Shown: piece by piece, positions 22,516-35,400 of the stretch
Layout: every line of letters begins with the position of its first letter
Position numbering within the stretch: position 1 is the first letter of the stretch
Assembly (NCBI GenBank): GCA_022497145.1
Contig: MU385940.1
Location: forward strand, 62,001 to 126,000
Direction: 5' to 3'
Length of the DNA stretch: 64,000 nucleotides
Source: Rostrohypoxylon terebratum
Taxonomy: Eukaryota; Ascomycota; Sordariomycetes; Xylariales; Hypoxylaceae
Notes under the pieces: model-generated
What the model was told of the DNA's origin: nothing
Seen by the model: the letters and a program-made list of their open reading frames with translations, nothing else
Databases searched by the model: none
Translations under genes and position numbers: made by a program

Positions 22516-24048
22516 CTTGTGGCGTGTAAAAGTCAATTGTTCGGACAGATAGGTACGTTGTGAGTTGTGAGGTGATGGGCGTCGACTCTGGAGCTTGGGA
22601 TGTAGCCGGAGCTTTCAATTGGGAACCTTTGAGATCGGTTCCGATCCAACGATCTAACGTGGGACCGGCAAATGTGGCGAGTGTGGTGGATGTGGATGTG
22701 GATGTGGCCGTGTTAACAGCCACAGATGAGGAGAAATGGGACAAATGGGACAAATGGCTGTCAAACGCATGGACCCGGTAAGCCGATGCATTCACAAAGT
22801 CTATCATCCACTTAAACTTTAAAGAGTAAATAGATATTCGTATACCAGCAATTATGGTCTTAAAGATGCATCCATCCGTATTCCAGCGCATTTACGCAGT
22901 ATAGCGTCTATTTATAGCTGTAGATCGGGCGGTTACAACCTTGTAATTTTGAAGTCCTGACTCCTGCATCTTTATATCGTCACATCCTGAAAAAACAACA
23001 ACAACAACAACAACTTTCCTCTATATCCCATAAAGCGTATGCAAAGTCGAACTCATCCATGGATGTCAGACAAAATCATTTTCAATATGAACACAACGTG
23101 GAACATCGCACTAAATGACTTTGAATGGATTTTTTTGGATTGTTTCAACAACTCGTCCTTGGACCTTGGTAAGTCCTACCTAGTACTTACTGTCACAAAC
23201 ATGGGCACTACTTAGCACAAACAATCAAACACTGTCTTAAACTACTAGGTAAGGATTCGAGTCAAACGAATGTCATTACGAATTGGACCCCAAAGTCAAG
23301 GACCGACCATACGGCATACGGCACCCTGTCGGGCTGTCGGATTGTCAGACCGTGTATACCTACCTACGTAGTATTGAGGTATAGAGGCCCGCTGTACCAA
23401 TCCCCCGGTAACAAGTTCAATCATGTATGGCAAACTTTTTTGATATAATGCGGTCCTACACCAAGGCCACTGTTCGATATTGTATCGTACGGATCTTCCA
23501 TTTGTACGCTGAGAGGAGGTTCTTTTCGCCTCTTGCTACCTTATCTGATCAACTAGGCAGCTAGGTATATAGTAAGACATAATATGACAGCTTAATCTTA
23601 CAGCTTCCCAGGCTTCCCAGATGATGACTTCGAGATTTTATAACTCTTGGCAGATCGCCCCCGTCTTCCTTCATACGGCATAGTTTCGGAGGGCTGGGTT
23701 GGAAATTGGAATAAGCTGAATCTCTTCCATCGTCTGCTCCCTACAGCTCCCTATACTATATAGCATGCCTGAATGTGTGCCGTCATGGCCATGTCAGACT
23801 CCGCCTCGCTTGCGGCTGGGTCCGGTATAGAATCCTACCGACGATCTCATCCCATATCCATGTCCGGTCAAACAACAGAATCATGCTGGCGGTGTTTGCA
23901 GTCCTAGATCACGGTGCCTAAATAATGGAGTCGCCCCGCCCGTCACGATGTTTGCTTTTGGAGTAGCTCATCACCTTCTTCACTCTTTCCCCTCGAGCGT
24001 CTGCCATTTCCTTTTTCTTCTTTCCTCTTACCTAGCAGGATAAACACA
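22516..24048. other. Divergent intergenic region
   Basis: This is upstream of both NDUFB7 (-) and the S28 peptidase (+). It contains an AAC-repeat at about 22988-23013 and, next to the peptidase start, pyrimidine-rich DNA at about 23970-24035. No coding exon or tRNA is seen. Confidence 0.55.
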
Positions 24049-25973
24049 ATGAAGCGTTCCATAATTGCGAGCGTCTGCTCCTTATTCTTCTCGCAGGCCG
24101 TACACGGTCTGGGAGTTCCTGCACCTTACGCGCAGCCGAGGGAAGCCGACGAGGCGATTCTAGCTGCGCTTGCCGATCCGAGCCAGCCCGAGACCGGCCA
24201 TGCCTTCTTCGATCAGTATATCGACCACAAGAATCCGAAACTCGGCACCTTCAAACAGAGTTATTGGTATAATGCAACGTCGTGGAAGGGTCCAGGGTCT
24301 CCCGTCGTCTTGATCACCCCTGGTGAGATCGCTGCTACTGGGTACGAGTTATTCTTGACACCTGCGGTCATATCCGGCTTGATCGCACAGGAGGTCGGGG
24401 GCGCCGTCATCTTGATCGAGCACAGGTACTGGGGTAACAGCACGCCGTACGAGGTCCAGACCACAAAGAACCTTCAATACTTGACCATGGACCAGGCCAT
24501 AGCCGACTTCGTCCACTTCGCCCGCACGGTGAAGCTACCTTTTGATGTCAACGGGACAGGAATATCGAATGCTCCAAAAGCCCCTTGGATCTGGAGCGGT
24601 TGTTCTTACCCCGGTGCGTTAGGAGCTTGGATCGAAAGCATCGCTCCCGGGACATTCTGGGCGACGCATTCCACCAGTGGTCCCGTCGAAGCCATCTACG
24701 ACTTTTGGCAGTACTTCCACGAGACTCAGCAAGGAATGCCGAAGAATTGCTCCAAAGATTTCAGTCATATCGTTGACCACGTAGATCGCGTGCTCACTCA
24801 CGGCACTCCTAAAGAGCAGAGCAACTTGAAGCAGCTTTTTGGGCTCCAGGCCCTTACGCATAACGACGATGTGGGAGCGTAAGAACTCCTACACTGATAA
24901 TTTTTTTTGGTTTGTTCAATTATGCTGACATGGATACCTAGGGCGATTTCCAACCCTATTTCAGCTTGGCAAGGAATGGACTTTTACGCCGGCTACTCAG
25001 AGTTCTACCAAATGTAAGTCATTGAAATTTAGTTAGCATGCCCCAATTGCCGGAACTAATCGCATCACATAGGTGCGATGCCATCGAAGGCTTCTTCCCG
25101 AACTCGGTCAACTCGACCAACTCGACCAAGCCGTCTAACAGCAGCAGCTCCTGCGGCGTCGGTCTTGGAAAGACGCTTCCCAACTATGCCAGATGGTATA
25201 AATCCCAATACCTACCTGGACATTGCAATAAACTCGGCTCTACCACCTGGGTCAGCCAGATGGACGTAGGCTGCTTCGACACCTATAACGCCTCCAGCCC
25301 GATGTACACGGACCTGTCCGAGGCGAACCGGTTCGACCGTACTTGGTATTGGATGACGTGCAATGAGCCCTTTTTCTGGTGGCAGACGTGAGTATTCCTA
25401 CCTTTTTTTGTTTTTGTTTTTTAAAAAAAGGAACATCAGTTGCATAATTGTCATTCTTTATTAACACATCAACTCAGTGGTGCACCGGCGAACCGGCCGA
25501 CCGTGTACTCCCGCCTAGCCGACTCCAAATACTTCCAGCGGCAGTGCGAGCTGTTCTTCCCGAAAGAGGGCAACTACACGTACGGCAGCGCGCGGGGCAA
25601 GACGGCGGCGGAAGTCAACGCCAAGACGAAAGGGTGGAAGCTTCCGGAGCACCTGGACGCGGAGTCGCGGCTGCTGTTCGTGAACGGCGAGTTCGACCCC
25701 TGGCGCTCCGCCTCCGTGGCCAGCGAGTTCCGGCCCGGCGGCCCGCTCGCCTCGTCGCCCGAGGTGCCGAGCATCCTCGTCCCGGACGGCCACCACTGCA
25801 ACGACCTGTTCACCGCCGACGCGCTCATCAACCCCGGCGTGAAGAGGGTCCAGCAGGAGATCGTCGCTAATATGGTGAGGTGGACCAAGGAGTTCTACGA
25901 GCGCGCTAATCACACGACGACGACGACGCGCCGGGGCTACCCGTCCCTTAGACGGGTCAGGGCGGCGTTATAG
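24049..25973 (+). CDS. Secreted serine peptidase family S28
   Basis: Four exons (24049-24878, 24942-25013, 25073-25387, 25478-25973) encode 570 residues. A signal peptide is evident (MKRSIIASVCSLFFSQAVHG). The fold resembles prolyl-Pro-X carboxypeptidase: IEHRYWGNS, nucleophile Ser186 in WSGCSYPGALG, acid in NGEFDPW and base in DGHHCNDLF. Several NxS/T sites suggest glycosylation. The family removes residues after proline from acidic extracellular peptides. It lies tail to tail with an S10 carboxypeptidase, so both could serve extracellular protein use. The last exon is distinctly GC-rich compared with the upstream exons. Confidence 0.92.
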
Positions 25974-26407
25974 GTGCATGGTGGTGGGGGGGTACGGTAG
26001 TTGATTCGCTGGTTGGCATATCCGGTGGGTGCTGGTTGGCGTATCCGGTGGGTGGGTGGGTAGGTACTAAATATAGGAAATAGGGAACTGGGAATGAGGG
26101 AATGAGGACGCTTGGGTACCTAACTTTTTCACCATTCTTTATAAATATTTACTTATGACATAGATTTATCCAAGACATTATTTTAAGCTAGGGTGTTTAT
26201 GTATAGGTAGATGTAATACTTTCGTGCCATTGAACCTTTTCGAATATTGCTGATCTTTCCTTTGGTAGTTGGCACATTCGCATTGGTACTAGGTACTTAG
26301 TAGGTACTGTCAGCATACCTTACAAATCTCGTGCGAAATCATTTTAAATAGTCATAATCTTAGAAGTTTTACGCTTGATACATTACGTTTTAACATTACA
26401 TCGTTAT
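25974..26407. other. Convergent intergenic region between two peptidase genes
   Basis: These are the 3' flanks of the S28 and S10 genes. A tandem TGGTTGGCRTATCCGGTGGG unit occurs twice at about 26012-26055. Nothing else is seen. Confidence 0.55.
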
Positions 26408-28329
26408 TTAGCTCTTCCAGTCCCCGGGCCTTCCCGTAAAGTACGTGATGTAGCTATTCGTATGCGTAGCTTCAGCAGTGCCGTTGCTCTTGTACGTAGG
26501 AGTCACCTTCTCGTTTCCATCTGCGATGACCAGGTCGCTTAATACGCGTTTGAACAGCTCCAAGGCGGCCTTGGGTTGGTAGTATGGTACTTCGTGGCCC
26601 GACTCGTACACTCGCGTGAAGGAGAAGTTGCCGTACTGTCGGCTCTCGCCGTACTCGACGCCGTCCACGACGAAGGGCGCGTAGCCCGCCGAGGCAAATT
26701 CTTTCGAATGCGTGTAGTTCACATTTAGCGACACAGCTTCGCCGCCCATCCAGTTGCAGATGTAATCCTATCACGGTTATTAGCAGCCTGTCTAGAGTAC
26801 TTTGTTTGGAAATAGTAGAAATGGTTTCAAGCCGAATGGTGAACATGAACATGAGAGGCAGTGACTTACGGCATCACCATAGACCATCGCAATTCGGACG
26901 TCCTTTGCAAGAAGACTCTCGAGATCTTGCAGCAAGTTCGGATACACGAAATCCCCAGTGTAATCGAACCCGATCCAGATCTGCTCGCTGCTCGTAGACG
27001 TGTAGTTGATGTCAACACCGATGGCATTTTGAACCGTTGCTGTGTTCAGGTAGTCGGCCCAATATGTGGGAGGGATGTTGGCATTGTCCTGCGCCCGGAT
27101 ATCGTAGGCATTGCGTCCACTCACGACACTATTCACAGTTAGTAATTGAACACGTGATAACTAAACTTCAAACTAGTCGATGAAGGGAAGGAGAAATATA
27201 TGCTTACTAATAGACACCTTCTACTAATGAGCGGCATATAGCGGTAGCTTGAGAGCAGACTGCCTTGCCGTCAGGCGTCGAGCGATCCCCGGCGAAGCAC
27301 TGATCAATGGAGTCACGGCAGCCTCCGGGGAAGTAATAGTTCGTCAACATGTAATTGTACATCGTTTCATTGACCGCTTTCAGACCATACGTATTGTTGT
27401 AAGCCATGGCGGCGTAGTACGGGGCCTGGATCCTCTCTGAAATAATACCGTTGATGACGCCCAGAGTATGCATGTTAAGCTCGACTCCAGGAATGGTCTT
27501 GTTCTTGATCAGCTCGTTTTGGTTGTAGAAGTAATTGAAGAATGCTGGTCCATAGTGGCCTCCGTACGACTCGGTCCAAAGGTTGAAGCTGCGGGACTTG
27601 ACCGTCTCGTCGAGCGAAGGGAGGTCCTGGATGAAGCCTTGCAGAACCTCCCAAGTACCCTTGGCGGCTAGCTCCGTGGTGTCGAACCGGTACGGATCGA
27701 CATCGCTATACCGGCCGTCGGGCGTAGACGAGTTGACGGGCAAGCCGGTGGTCTCGTTGACCACGCCAACGACCTCGGTGGCGTATGAGAACCCTACGCC
27801 AATGGGTTGCGACAGGAACAGAAGATTGCTGACTTCGTTCCAAGCATACGGGTTTACGACCGCAGTACCATTGTGAGTGACGTTGCAAGGGCCAAGTTCT
27901 ACAAGTAGATGAGCACTATGAAAACTACGAATCCGATGTGATTCTTAGGCAAGGGGGAAACAGACCTTCAAACAGACCTATCAGAGAGTCAGAGCCTGGC
28001 CCTCCGTTAAGCCACAGAGTCAGTGGAGCTTCGTCAGGGTTGTGTCTTGCTTCGAAGAACCAAAAGAACATGTGAGTCTGTTCGTCGAGGTCGACATAAC
28101 CCGAGTAAGATTTGACACCGGGTGTCGTCTCGCAGATACCTGGCTCCTTATAACGGATCGTTGCGCCTCCAGGAGATGTGATGGTCTTGACACCAGTCGG
28201 CTCTGCTGGGACTTGCTTCCTGATTAACCTCTCCACGTGTGGAGGAAGCGAGCTTGCGTCTCCCAATCCGAGATAGAGGGAGGAAAGCTGCAATGCTGCC
28301 ACCGCAGCTATCTTCCCAAGACCGTACAT
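26408..28329 (-). CDS. Secreted serine carboxypeptidase family S10
   Basis: Four exons (28329-27966, 27898-27208, 27128-26870, 26767-26408) encode 557 residues. The start at 28329 gives a signal peptide (MYGLGKIAAVAALQLSSLYL); an upstream in-frame ATG at 28407 would bury it. The oxyanion segment is LWLNGGPGSDS, where the usual form is GGPGSSS. The catalytic Ser is in WTESYGGHYGP, the Asp in VYGDADYICNW (formed by the third splice) and the His in YESGHEVPYYQP. The family releases C-terminal residues in acidic compartments or the medium. N-glycosylation sites are frequent. It is convergent with the S28 gene. Confidence 0.92.
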
Positions 28330-29567
28330 AGCGTAATAGCAGTTGCAACTCCTCGACGGGTTTGGGGAAGAAACGGATGGGAGGAATGTGGGAGATGGCC
28401 TATACAAGTACGAGTTGTATCGGCTCGGGTTACAAGCTCTTATACATGATAAAATTTTATCTATTACTAGCTGATGTTGACAAAGTACAGTACATGTCTA
28501 GGTACCTACTAGGTAAGCATATCGATCAACTCTGTACCTGGCACGGCTCAGCTCGGGAGCGTGGACCTCATGTGAAAAGTGATAGTGGTGAATCGTGATA
28601 GGTATGGATGTACCTACCTGTCGAACCCACAAATCTATACGTGTGCCGTATGCAGGCCCCTGTGTCGCCCCCACTCATTTCCATAGGCGGAGTAGGCCGT
28701 ATGCAGGACAATGAAGCTTGTTGTAATAGTGACGTGCTTGAATACCTACTAATATGTAGTATATTTACAAGGTTGCCTAGGAGGTAGGCTTGAATGAGCT
28801 TGGATGAGCTTGAATAAGCGTGTCGTCGATGAACTGCCGGTTTAGATTAGCACGCACCTTTCTGGCTCAATGTAACTTAGTCCGTGGCCTAGCAGCCTAG
28901 CAACCTAGCGAGCATCGTCCGTGCCCTGCTCCCTCGTGCTCGTGTTTGTCAATGTTCGTCATCCATGGATACTGCACCAGATACACCGCACTCGCACTGC
29001 TTAGAGTCGAATTGGGCAGGAGCGAAAGAAGCCGTGGGGGGAGGAGAGGGGATACCACCAGCGAGACCTGATTTTTCCACCGTACGAAGATCGTCCTTCA
29101 ATATCTCAGTGTAGAGATACTACTACTACATAGTAGATATGTAGTATGTAGTATGTAGCAGAGAGTGAGTGGGTTGCATACCCCCCGGACCTTCCGGGAT
29201 CATGATGGCCTTATCTCTATGGGCAGGGCTCTGCGGGGATCCATGAATGTATGTACAATACAATACTATGAGACAACAACAACACGACCGCCATTCCTGA
29301 GTCCCGAGTCCTGATCTCCAAAATCAGCCCCAACCCCACATTCCAGGTTCTCGAGATAATACTATGTAGAACATGGAAGCTGACGACAGCCAAGCTTATA
29401 TACAATGCGACTAAACAGACCATATCAAATATATAAGTGACCTTCCCATTGATGACGACCTGTGTGTTCATGAAAATTGGTAAAAACACATCCACGATAT
29501 CTCCCAATGCATCTGCTTAAAAAATTATCTAGCACTTGGGGAGAGATGTGGCAGGCTAAAAAGAGAA

Positions 29568-29612
29568 GGGAACAGGGAACAGGGAACAGGGAAAAGGGAA
29601 AAGGGAAAAGGG
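29568..29612 (+). repeat. GGGAACA/GGGAAAA heptamer array
   Basis: Seven GGG runs occur at an exact 7-bp period (starts at 29568, 29575, 29582, 29589, 29596, 29603, 29610), separated by AACA or AAAA. It is a short tandem repeat with G-quadruplex potential on the + strand. Confidence 0.85.
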
Positions 29613-30737
29613 AACAAAAAGCTCAAGCCATCCCTTTATCTAGACCTAGACTAGGTAGCTGACTAGGTCTATGTAGTAGGTAGCTGGTAGGTCGGCTGCT
29701 AGGTACATAGTATGTAGGACCTAGGACCTAGGACCTAGGTACTGTACACTAGGCACCAGTAAGCCGCACGGTTGGGGGTTGATCAGACAAGGGACCGCCC
29801 TATCTTGGCAGGTACTACAATACAACTAAATCGTGCTATCTTCTCGGTGATATAGTACTACGTACATACTACCAAGGCAGCATATCAATATGACGGTCCA
29901 CCGTATATCTACATAGTATAAGTATGGAAGGCGTAATATATCGATGTAATTATGTGCTAAGATTGTTTTTTTTAAGCAATTTCTTAGTGCTTATATCCTG
30001 TAAGTTATGAGGGTTATGAGGTAGGTATTTACCTACTATGTAAGACCTATAGGTACAAATAGCTCCCTGGGTCCTTAGGTCAGTGATCCTGCTCCCCACC
30101 GCGGTGGGCACCATGCAAAGTTGCGTAGTACATCGCGAACGTGTTATACATGATACCTATGCACGATAGCTACTTATCTAGGCATCGATAAGTACGGTGC
30201 CTAGCTTGCCATACACTCAAAGAAAGTTTAGACTTGGTAGGTAGGTAACTAGCTAGTAGGTACCTAGTAAGGTCCTAAGTATGTTGTGATCCCGAAGTTC
30301 AACGGAATTGTCAGCTACTAATTGGCGGATCAAGCGACTATAGGTTGCTGATCATTTCGTGGCGCTCGTATCGGGAATGAGGCCCCGGGGGATTTCCGGA
30401 ATACCAGGCAGCCAGGTTACCAGGTTACCAGGTTACCAGTTGAACGACGGACGAAAGTTTCGTGTTTTGTCGTCAATCGTCAATCGTCAATCTAGGACCT
30501 TGAGTTCTCGGTGCAGGCGCTTGCCAGTGCACATTAAAGACGGGAGGGGATCTCCATATATTGTCGCGAACCTCGCGGGGAAGATAGAATAATGCCGATT
30601 AGGATTGGGATTAGGATTGGGATGGCATAGCAGCTAGTACCGCCTAGAATGAGACGAGACGAGACGAGATGGTGGACGAGATAAGGATTTTGAAAGATAA
30701 AATCCAAATATCAAAAAGATGATGCAAATGAAATTAA

Positions 30738-30794
30738 GAAAAGGAAAAGGAAAAGGAAAAGGAAAAGGAAGAGGAAGAGGAAGAGGAAAAGGAA
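30738..30794 (+). repeat. AAAAGG/AAGAGG microsatellite
   Basis: This is a hexamer purine repeat of five AAAAGG units followed by three AAGAGG units and one more AAAAGG. It has no coding potential. Confidence 0.85.
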
Positions 30795-30825
30795 ATAGTG
30801 GTCGGGTCTGTCAGATTGTAAGGAG

Positions 30826-31033
30826 TGTTGGGTGTGGTTACGTAATCAAGGGAATAAGAGGGGTTTTCGATGTTTTAGATTTCAAGTTTAAATCTTAAGA
30901 AAAAAAACACCATTATCACTACTACAGGAGTAAAAGATCCATTGTTGTATTCTCTGAGATTTTTTAACTTTCACTTTCAACCTAAAACATGAAAATCCCC
31001 TCTTAAGCACTTTATTACGTAATACACCCTACA
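30826..31033. mobile_element. MITE-like element with ~60-bp imperfect terminal inverted repeats
   Basis: The left end (TGTTGGGTGTGGTTACGTAA...) and the reverse complement of the right end (TGTAGGGTGTATTACGTAAT...) match over about 60 bp, including shared AAGAGGGG-TTTTC-ATGTTTTAG blocks. They flank an A/T-rich core of roughly 80 bp. The total of about 208 bp and the absence of coding capacity fit a non-autonomous DNA transposon. No clear target-site duplication is visible, so the exact ends may be off by a few bases and the superfamily is unassigned. Confidence 0.65.
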
Positions 31034-32462
31034 GGTCGCTAGAGTTAGGTACCAGGTACTGATAATACTAATAACTTTGGTCCTTGGAAGCTTAGCTGGC
31101 TGTCCGGACTCCGGAGATTCCAAATGACCGGTACCTAATGCCGCCAAGCTTTGTATTTTCCGTAATTACTAGGTACTAGGTAACTTAGCCGTTATCCATG
31201 GATAGGTACCTATCGATTAAGATCAACTAGTAATCCCCCACCAATGTTCGTACTCTGTGCCTCGTCTCGTCTCTCCTACTACTACTACATAAGGATATAT
31301 CAACTACATATCAACTACATATCAACTACCAATGGCGGGCCTCCCGCTTGAATTTATTTCATTTCTTCCTTTCCTTTCTATCATTCTATCAGACAAGCTC
31401 TCGTGCCTTTCTATAAACCACGATCCTTTTATATCATCCTTGAGGTTGGACCTTTCGCTTTCGAAATCGCCCCCTTGATCACCATGCCTATGTCCCTAAC
31501 CATTACCCAAGATACCCCAGACTGCCTAGACTGCCTAGACTGCCTACGGAGTCTCATATATCAACAAGTACTCACGCAATAGCTAGGAGGAAGCGTAGGT
31601 TTGGTCGAGTATCAACGCGTTAGAACGCAGAAAGTTCGACGAAAGGGAGGAGGATTCGCCCCAACACCGACTTTCACCAACCAGATCATTTTAACTAGGT
31701 GTATTCCAGGGCCAATTCCCAATGTTGACACGTTCCGCCAAACATCGCTTTCTGCCTTACGAACCTGCTGCTGTGCAAGACTGGTTTCCTGTTGCTATCA
31801 CAGATCAACAGATCGTGCAACGCGACCGGACCATAGTCATGTCGTGGTTAAAGATTCTTCATGGAGAAACTACACGAATTGGATCGATCTGGCGACTCCT
31901 TATTGAAATGTATCAACTCTTATGGTCCTCATATATGAGCAAGTAGTAGGTGCCTTATACCTCGTCCCCAAGGAAATATCATCGAGGCCAATGCTCACTC
32001 TTCAGTTACAGGTATTCTGCATTGTTACCATCACGGGCGTTTTCTATTCCATCTCAAGGTCTTGGTGCTAGGTAAATTCATTATTCATGAAGGATATACT
32101 ACATAGGGTAAGTTTCCGGGAAAAAGGGACATCTATGGATACTTCATTGTCATGCCAAAGATGCATGGCTTTTTTTCCCGGACAAAGCATCATTGTGAGG
32201 ATACCCCCATAATCCGCTTTCAGCGGAATCAAAGTACAATCCTTTATCTAAATTGTTAGATATACTTAGCTAGGTACGTACGGTAGATATGTCGTTCAGT
32301 GTTATTCTGAATAGCTACTACTTATGGGTGATGCGACACTTCATGAACTATATCCTCTAACTGCCTTCGTGAAATTGACGGCGTTTAACTCTTCTCCCCC
32401 CCTTTTCTTCAAGGTGATAACATATAGATGATCTAGAGAATTACGGAGATCTAGTTGCGGAC

Positions 32463-35400
32463 ATGAGTGACCAGCCTCGGAGTGGTGGGCCAAACTCGGG
32501 CGATCCTAGCTCGACAAGCCTTTCTTCGGGTCCTCATGCGACGACAAGCCACTCCCCCTTTCTCCCTCCCGCCTGGCGGGCTGCGCATCAGCAGTCACCT
32601 GTCCAATGGCGCTCCCTCAGCCCGCCACAAGGAAGAATCCCACAACAGGAGAGCGCGTCTTCGAGTCCGCCTTTCCTGTTGTTTGGCGATGCTGTTGTCC
32701 GGGGCGGGAACTCTGACTCTCCCCAACAACATGCACCCGGGGACTCGCTAAGAGGGCTTTATGCGGTGCCGGATGATGACATCTATAATGCCACTCCACT
32801 GCACACATCGCCTCCGATCCGACCTGAACCTGTGCGGACTCCTGCGGACACTAGGGTCCCGGATGAAGATCCGTTTGACGATTCGTTTGAAGATCCGCTT
32901 GAAGAGCCGCTTGAAGAGCCGCTTGAAGACCCGTTTCATGACCCGTTTGATCCCAATACACGCCCCCCTCCAGAATATGTCTTACACGCTCCAGATTATG
33001 CCACACGCCCTCCACCTCTTTTCACGCCTACTAGGCCCGACAGAAGACCACCCAGTCGAAATCAAAGACGCTTGCCACATGGGTCCTCAACCCGTGATAG
33101 ACCTGGTAGAAATACATCCATTCGAGATAACACACATTTCAATACACCTAGTATAACTGAAAGACAAAGACATAGATTGGCCACACCCAATCGAAATGAG
33201 AGACCAACTTTTCACGATCCATTCGAACTCAGGCCTGTTCCTGCAATGCCTCCTCCACAGCCACGTGTGTCTTCGTCTTCCGAGCCTCGTTCAGCACCAC
33301 CTCCTTACAATCCAGACGATCCAAACCCTATACTTGAGGCAGGACCTGCAGGTCCGTATCTGCCACTTGACCTATCCCCTGCGCAAACGCATGTGCCGGG
33401 TGGCACCTATGACGATGACGATGGCCCAATAGAGCCTTTAGAACAACCAAGTTCACTTGAGCGTTTCCTAAGAAATGTCACTGATCAATTAACTGGAATA
33501 CTTCCTACACCAACATTCGAAAGTAACAACAGACGACTCATCCAAGAACGATTTGGATATCCCATTGCTCCAACTCTGTTCGGAGTTCCTGGTGAACAAC
33601 CTGGCGGCCAGTTTCTCCCCGGCGACCAGCGTCCGCCCGAGAGCATACAACTTACCGGGCTGGAAATTCAGTCTAACGTTGACATCAATTTGCAAGACCT
33701 GACCCTCAATTCGGATCCTAACCAACAAAGTCTCGACCCGAACGCCACCCCGAACGCCAACCAACAAAACCCCCCCACAGACACAGCCCAGGACACGGAC
33801 CAGACCCAATGGGAGGTTACGCTGTTCAACCAACCTGAGCTGCTGCAGACCAGGTCCGGCGAACATCAGTCACCCCCCCCAGCGTCCCGCACGCCGGCCC
33901 GGAAGCTCAAGCGCATGAGACCGAATGCCGGAGGACTCCTCGCCGGAGGTGGTGGACCAAATGATCCGGAAGGCGATGATGACACGGACGACGACGACAG
34001 ACGCAAGCGTCCCCGTCGGTCTGACGCTCCGTCGCCCCCGGAAATTCCCGGTGGAGGACCTCCTCCAGCCGACGGGCCTCCTCCAACCGGAGCACCACCC
34101 GGACCCGGAGTTCTACCACCGGAGGGTATACCAACCAGACCGCCCCGCAGACCTCCCATCCAGAGGCCCGGCGGCAGGCCCCCCGGCGGCAGGCCCCCCG
34201 GCGGCAGGCCCCCCGGCGGCAGGGCCCCCGGTGGCGGCCAGGCCGGCGACAACGAGGCCGGTCCTGCACATCCTCCCGGCCGTGCTGGTGGCGGAGGTGC
34301 TGGTGGCGGTGGAGGTGGCGGTGGAGGGGGAGGTGGAGATTCAAGTCCTCATAGAGGACCTGGAAGAGGAGGAGGAGGAGGAGGAGGTGGTGGTAGTGGT
34401 GGTGGCGGCGGTGGGGGACCTCCTGGTGGTGGCGGCAGTGGTGGTGGGCCCCTTCGCGGTAGGCCTGTTCGTGGTCTACTTCCCAACGGTAACCTGCCCA
34501 GTCCCGGTTTCAAAATTAGCAGCAAGTCACGGTGGAAAGCGCAGGTCGAAGCCCAAAAGATTCGAAGGAAGTTTGAACAGCATTCTGCTAACTTCAGATT
34601 CGTATCAATGTTGGGAAATGGAATCACAAATGTCGCTTGCAGAATCAGATTTAGGCACAGATGGTGGCGGTACAACCAACCGGGTAAAGACTTCGTTCTC
34701 AAGCGCCCATTTAGGGATACCGGTAGTGTCACGGTCAATAATATGGCGAACGAGCGTTTCGCCCTTACGGTAAGATTGCACCTTGAAGCGTCCCTCGAGA
34801 GGATATGGATATATACACTCGATTGAGCTCTTACTGACTAGTGATTCAGATGCTTCGAGGTGCGAAGCACGTTGCCCAACCTGTATTCTTGCCCTCCGGC
34901 ATCAAAAATCCGATTGATGGGCCGTTAGTAATGATGGAATTTTTGTCTGGCGGAAGTCTCTGGCAAATGTTAAAGAGATGGAGAGCGGAGCAAGGAGCGA
35001 CTCCATTGCCCAATAGATTCCTATGGAGAATCGCTCTGTGTCGTAAGTTCCTGTTCCTCTTCACTTGGTGCTGCCCTACCTATATCGGCATACTGAGGAT
35101 AGTCTGGCTAACGTTCGGGTTCTCTTCAAAAAGTCACACGTGTTTGTCTCGCTATGGCCTTTCCCCCACAGGCCTTGGACGATGAATTCCATCCAGAGGA
35201 TTTCACAAACGATAATGAAGAAGCGCTGGCGGAAAACTTTTCGCATAATGACATGCACGAGAATAACAGTAGGTCCTCGCGGAATTGGATTGTTAGTATA
35301 ACTACTGCTAACGTATTGAAGTGTTATTTGGCGATTTCGAAGAGGATGGCTCTGAGCATTCTGTATTACCGATTCTGAAGATTATCGACTTTGAACGCTT

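Larger units (their letters stand above)
28330..32462. other. Long intergenic region with MITE-like element and simple repeats
   Basis: About 4.1 kb without a supported gene. It holds many CCTAGGTA/GGTACC words (28500, 29640-29740, 30230-30270, 31160-31210), a seven-copy GGGAAMA heptamer (29568-29612), GGTTACCA repeats (30410-30440), TCGTCAA repeats (30472-30493), an AAAAGG/AAGAGG microsatellite (30738-30794), the inverted-repeat element at 30826-31033, ATCAACTACAT repeats (31300-31330) and GACTGCCTA repeats (31519-31548). Confidence 0.6.

Noticed and set aside
25448..25913. Arg- and Val-rich frames on both strands over the last S28 exon
   Set aside because: Shadow frames of GC-rich coding DNA; the sense frame carries the catalytic Asp and His.
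33866..34738. Long antisense frames rich in Gly, Pro and Arg opposite the kinase-like gene
   Set aside because: They are mirror translations of the GGRPP/poly-Gly repeat DNA of the sense gene.
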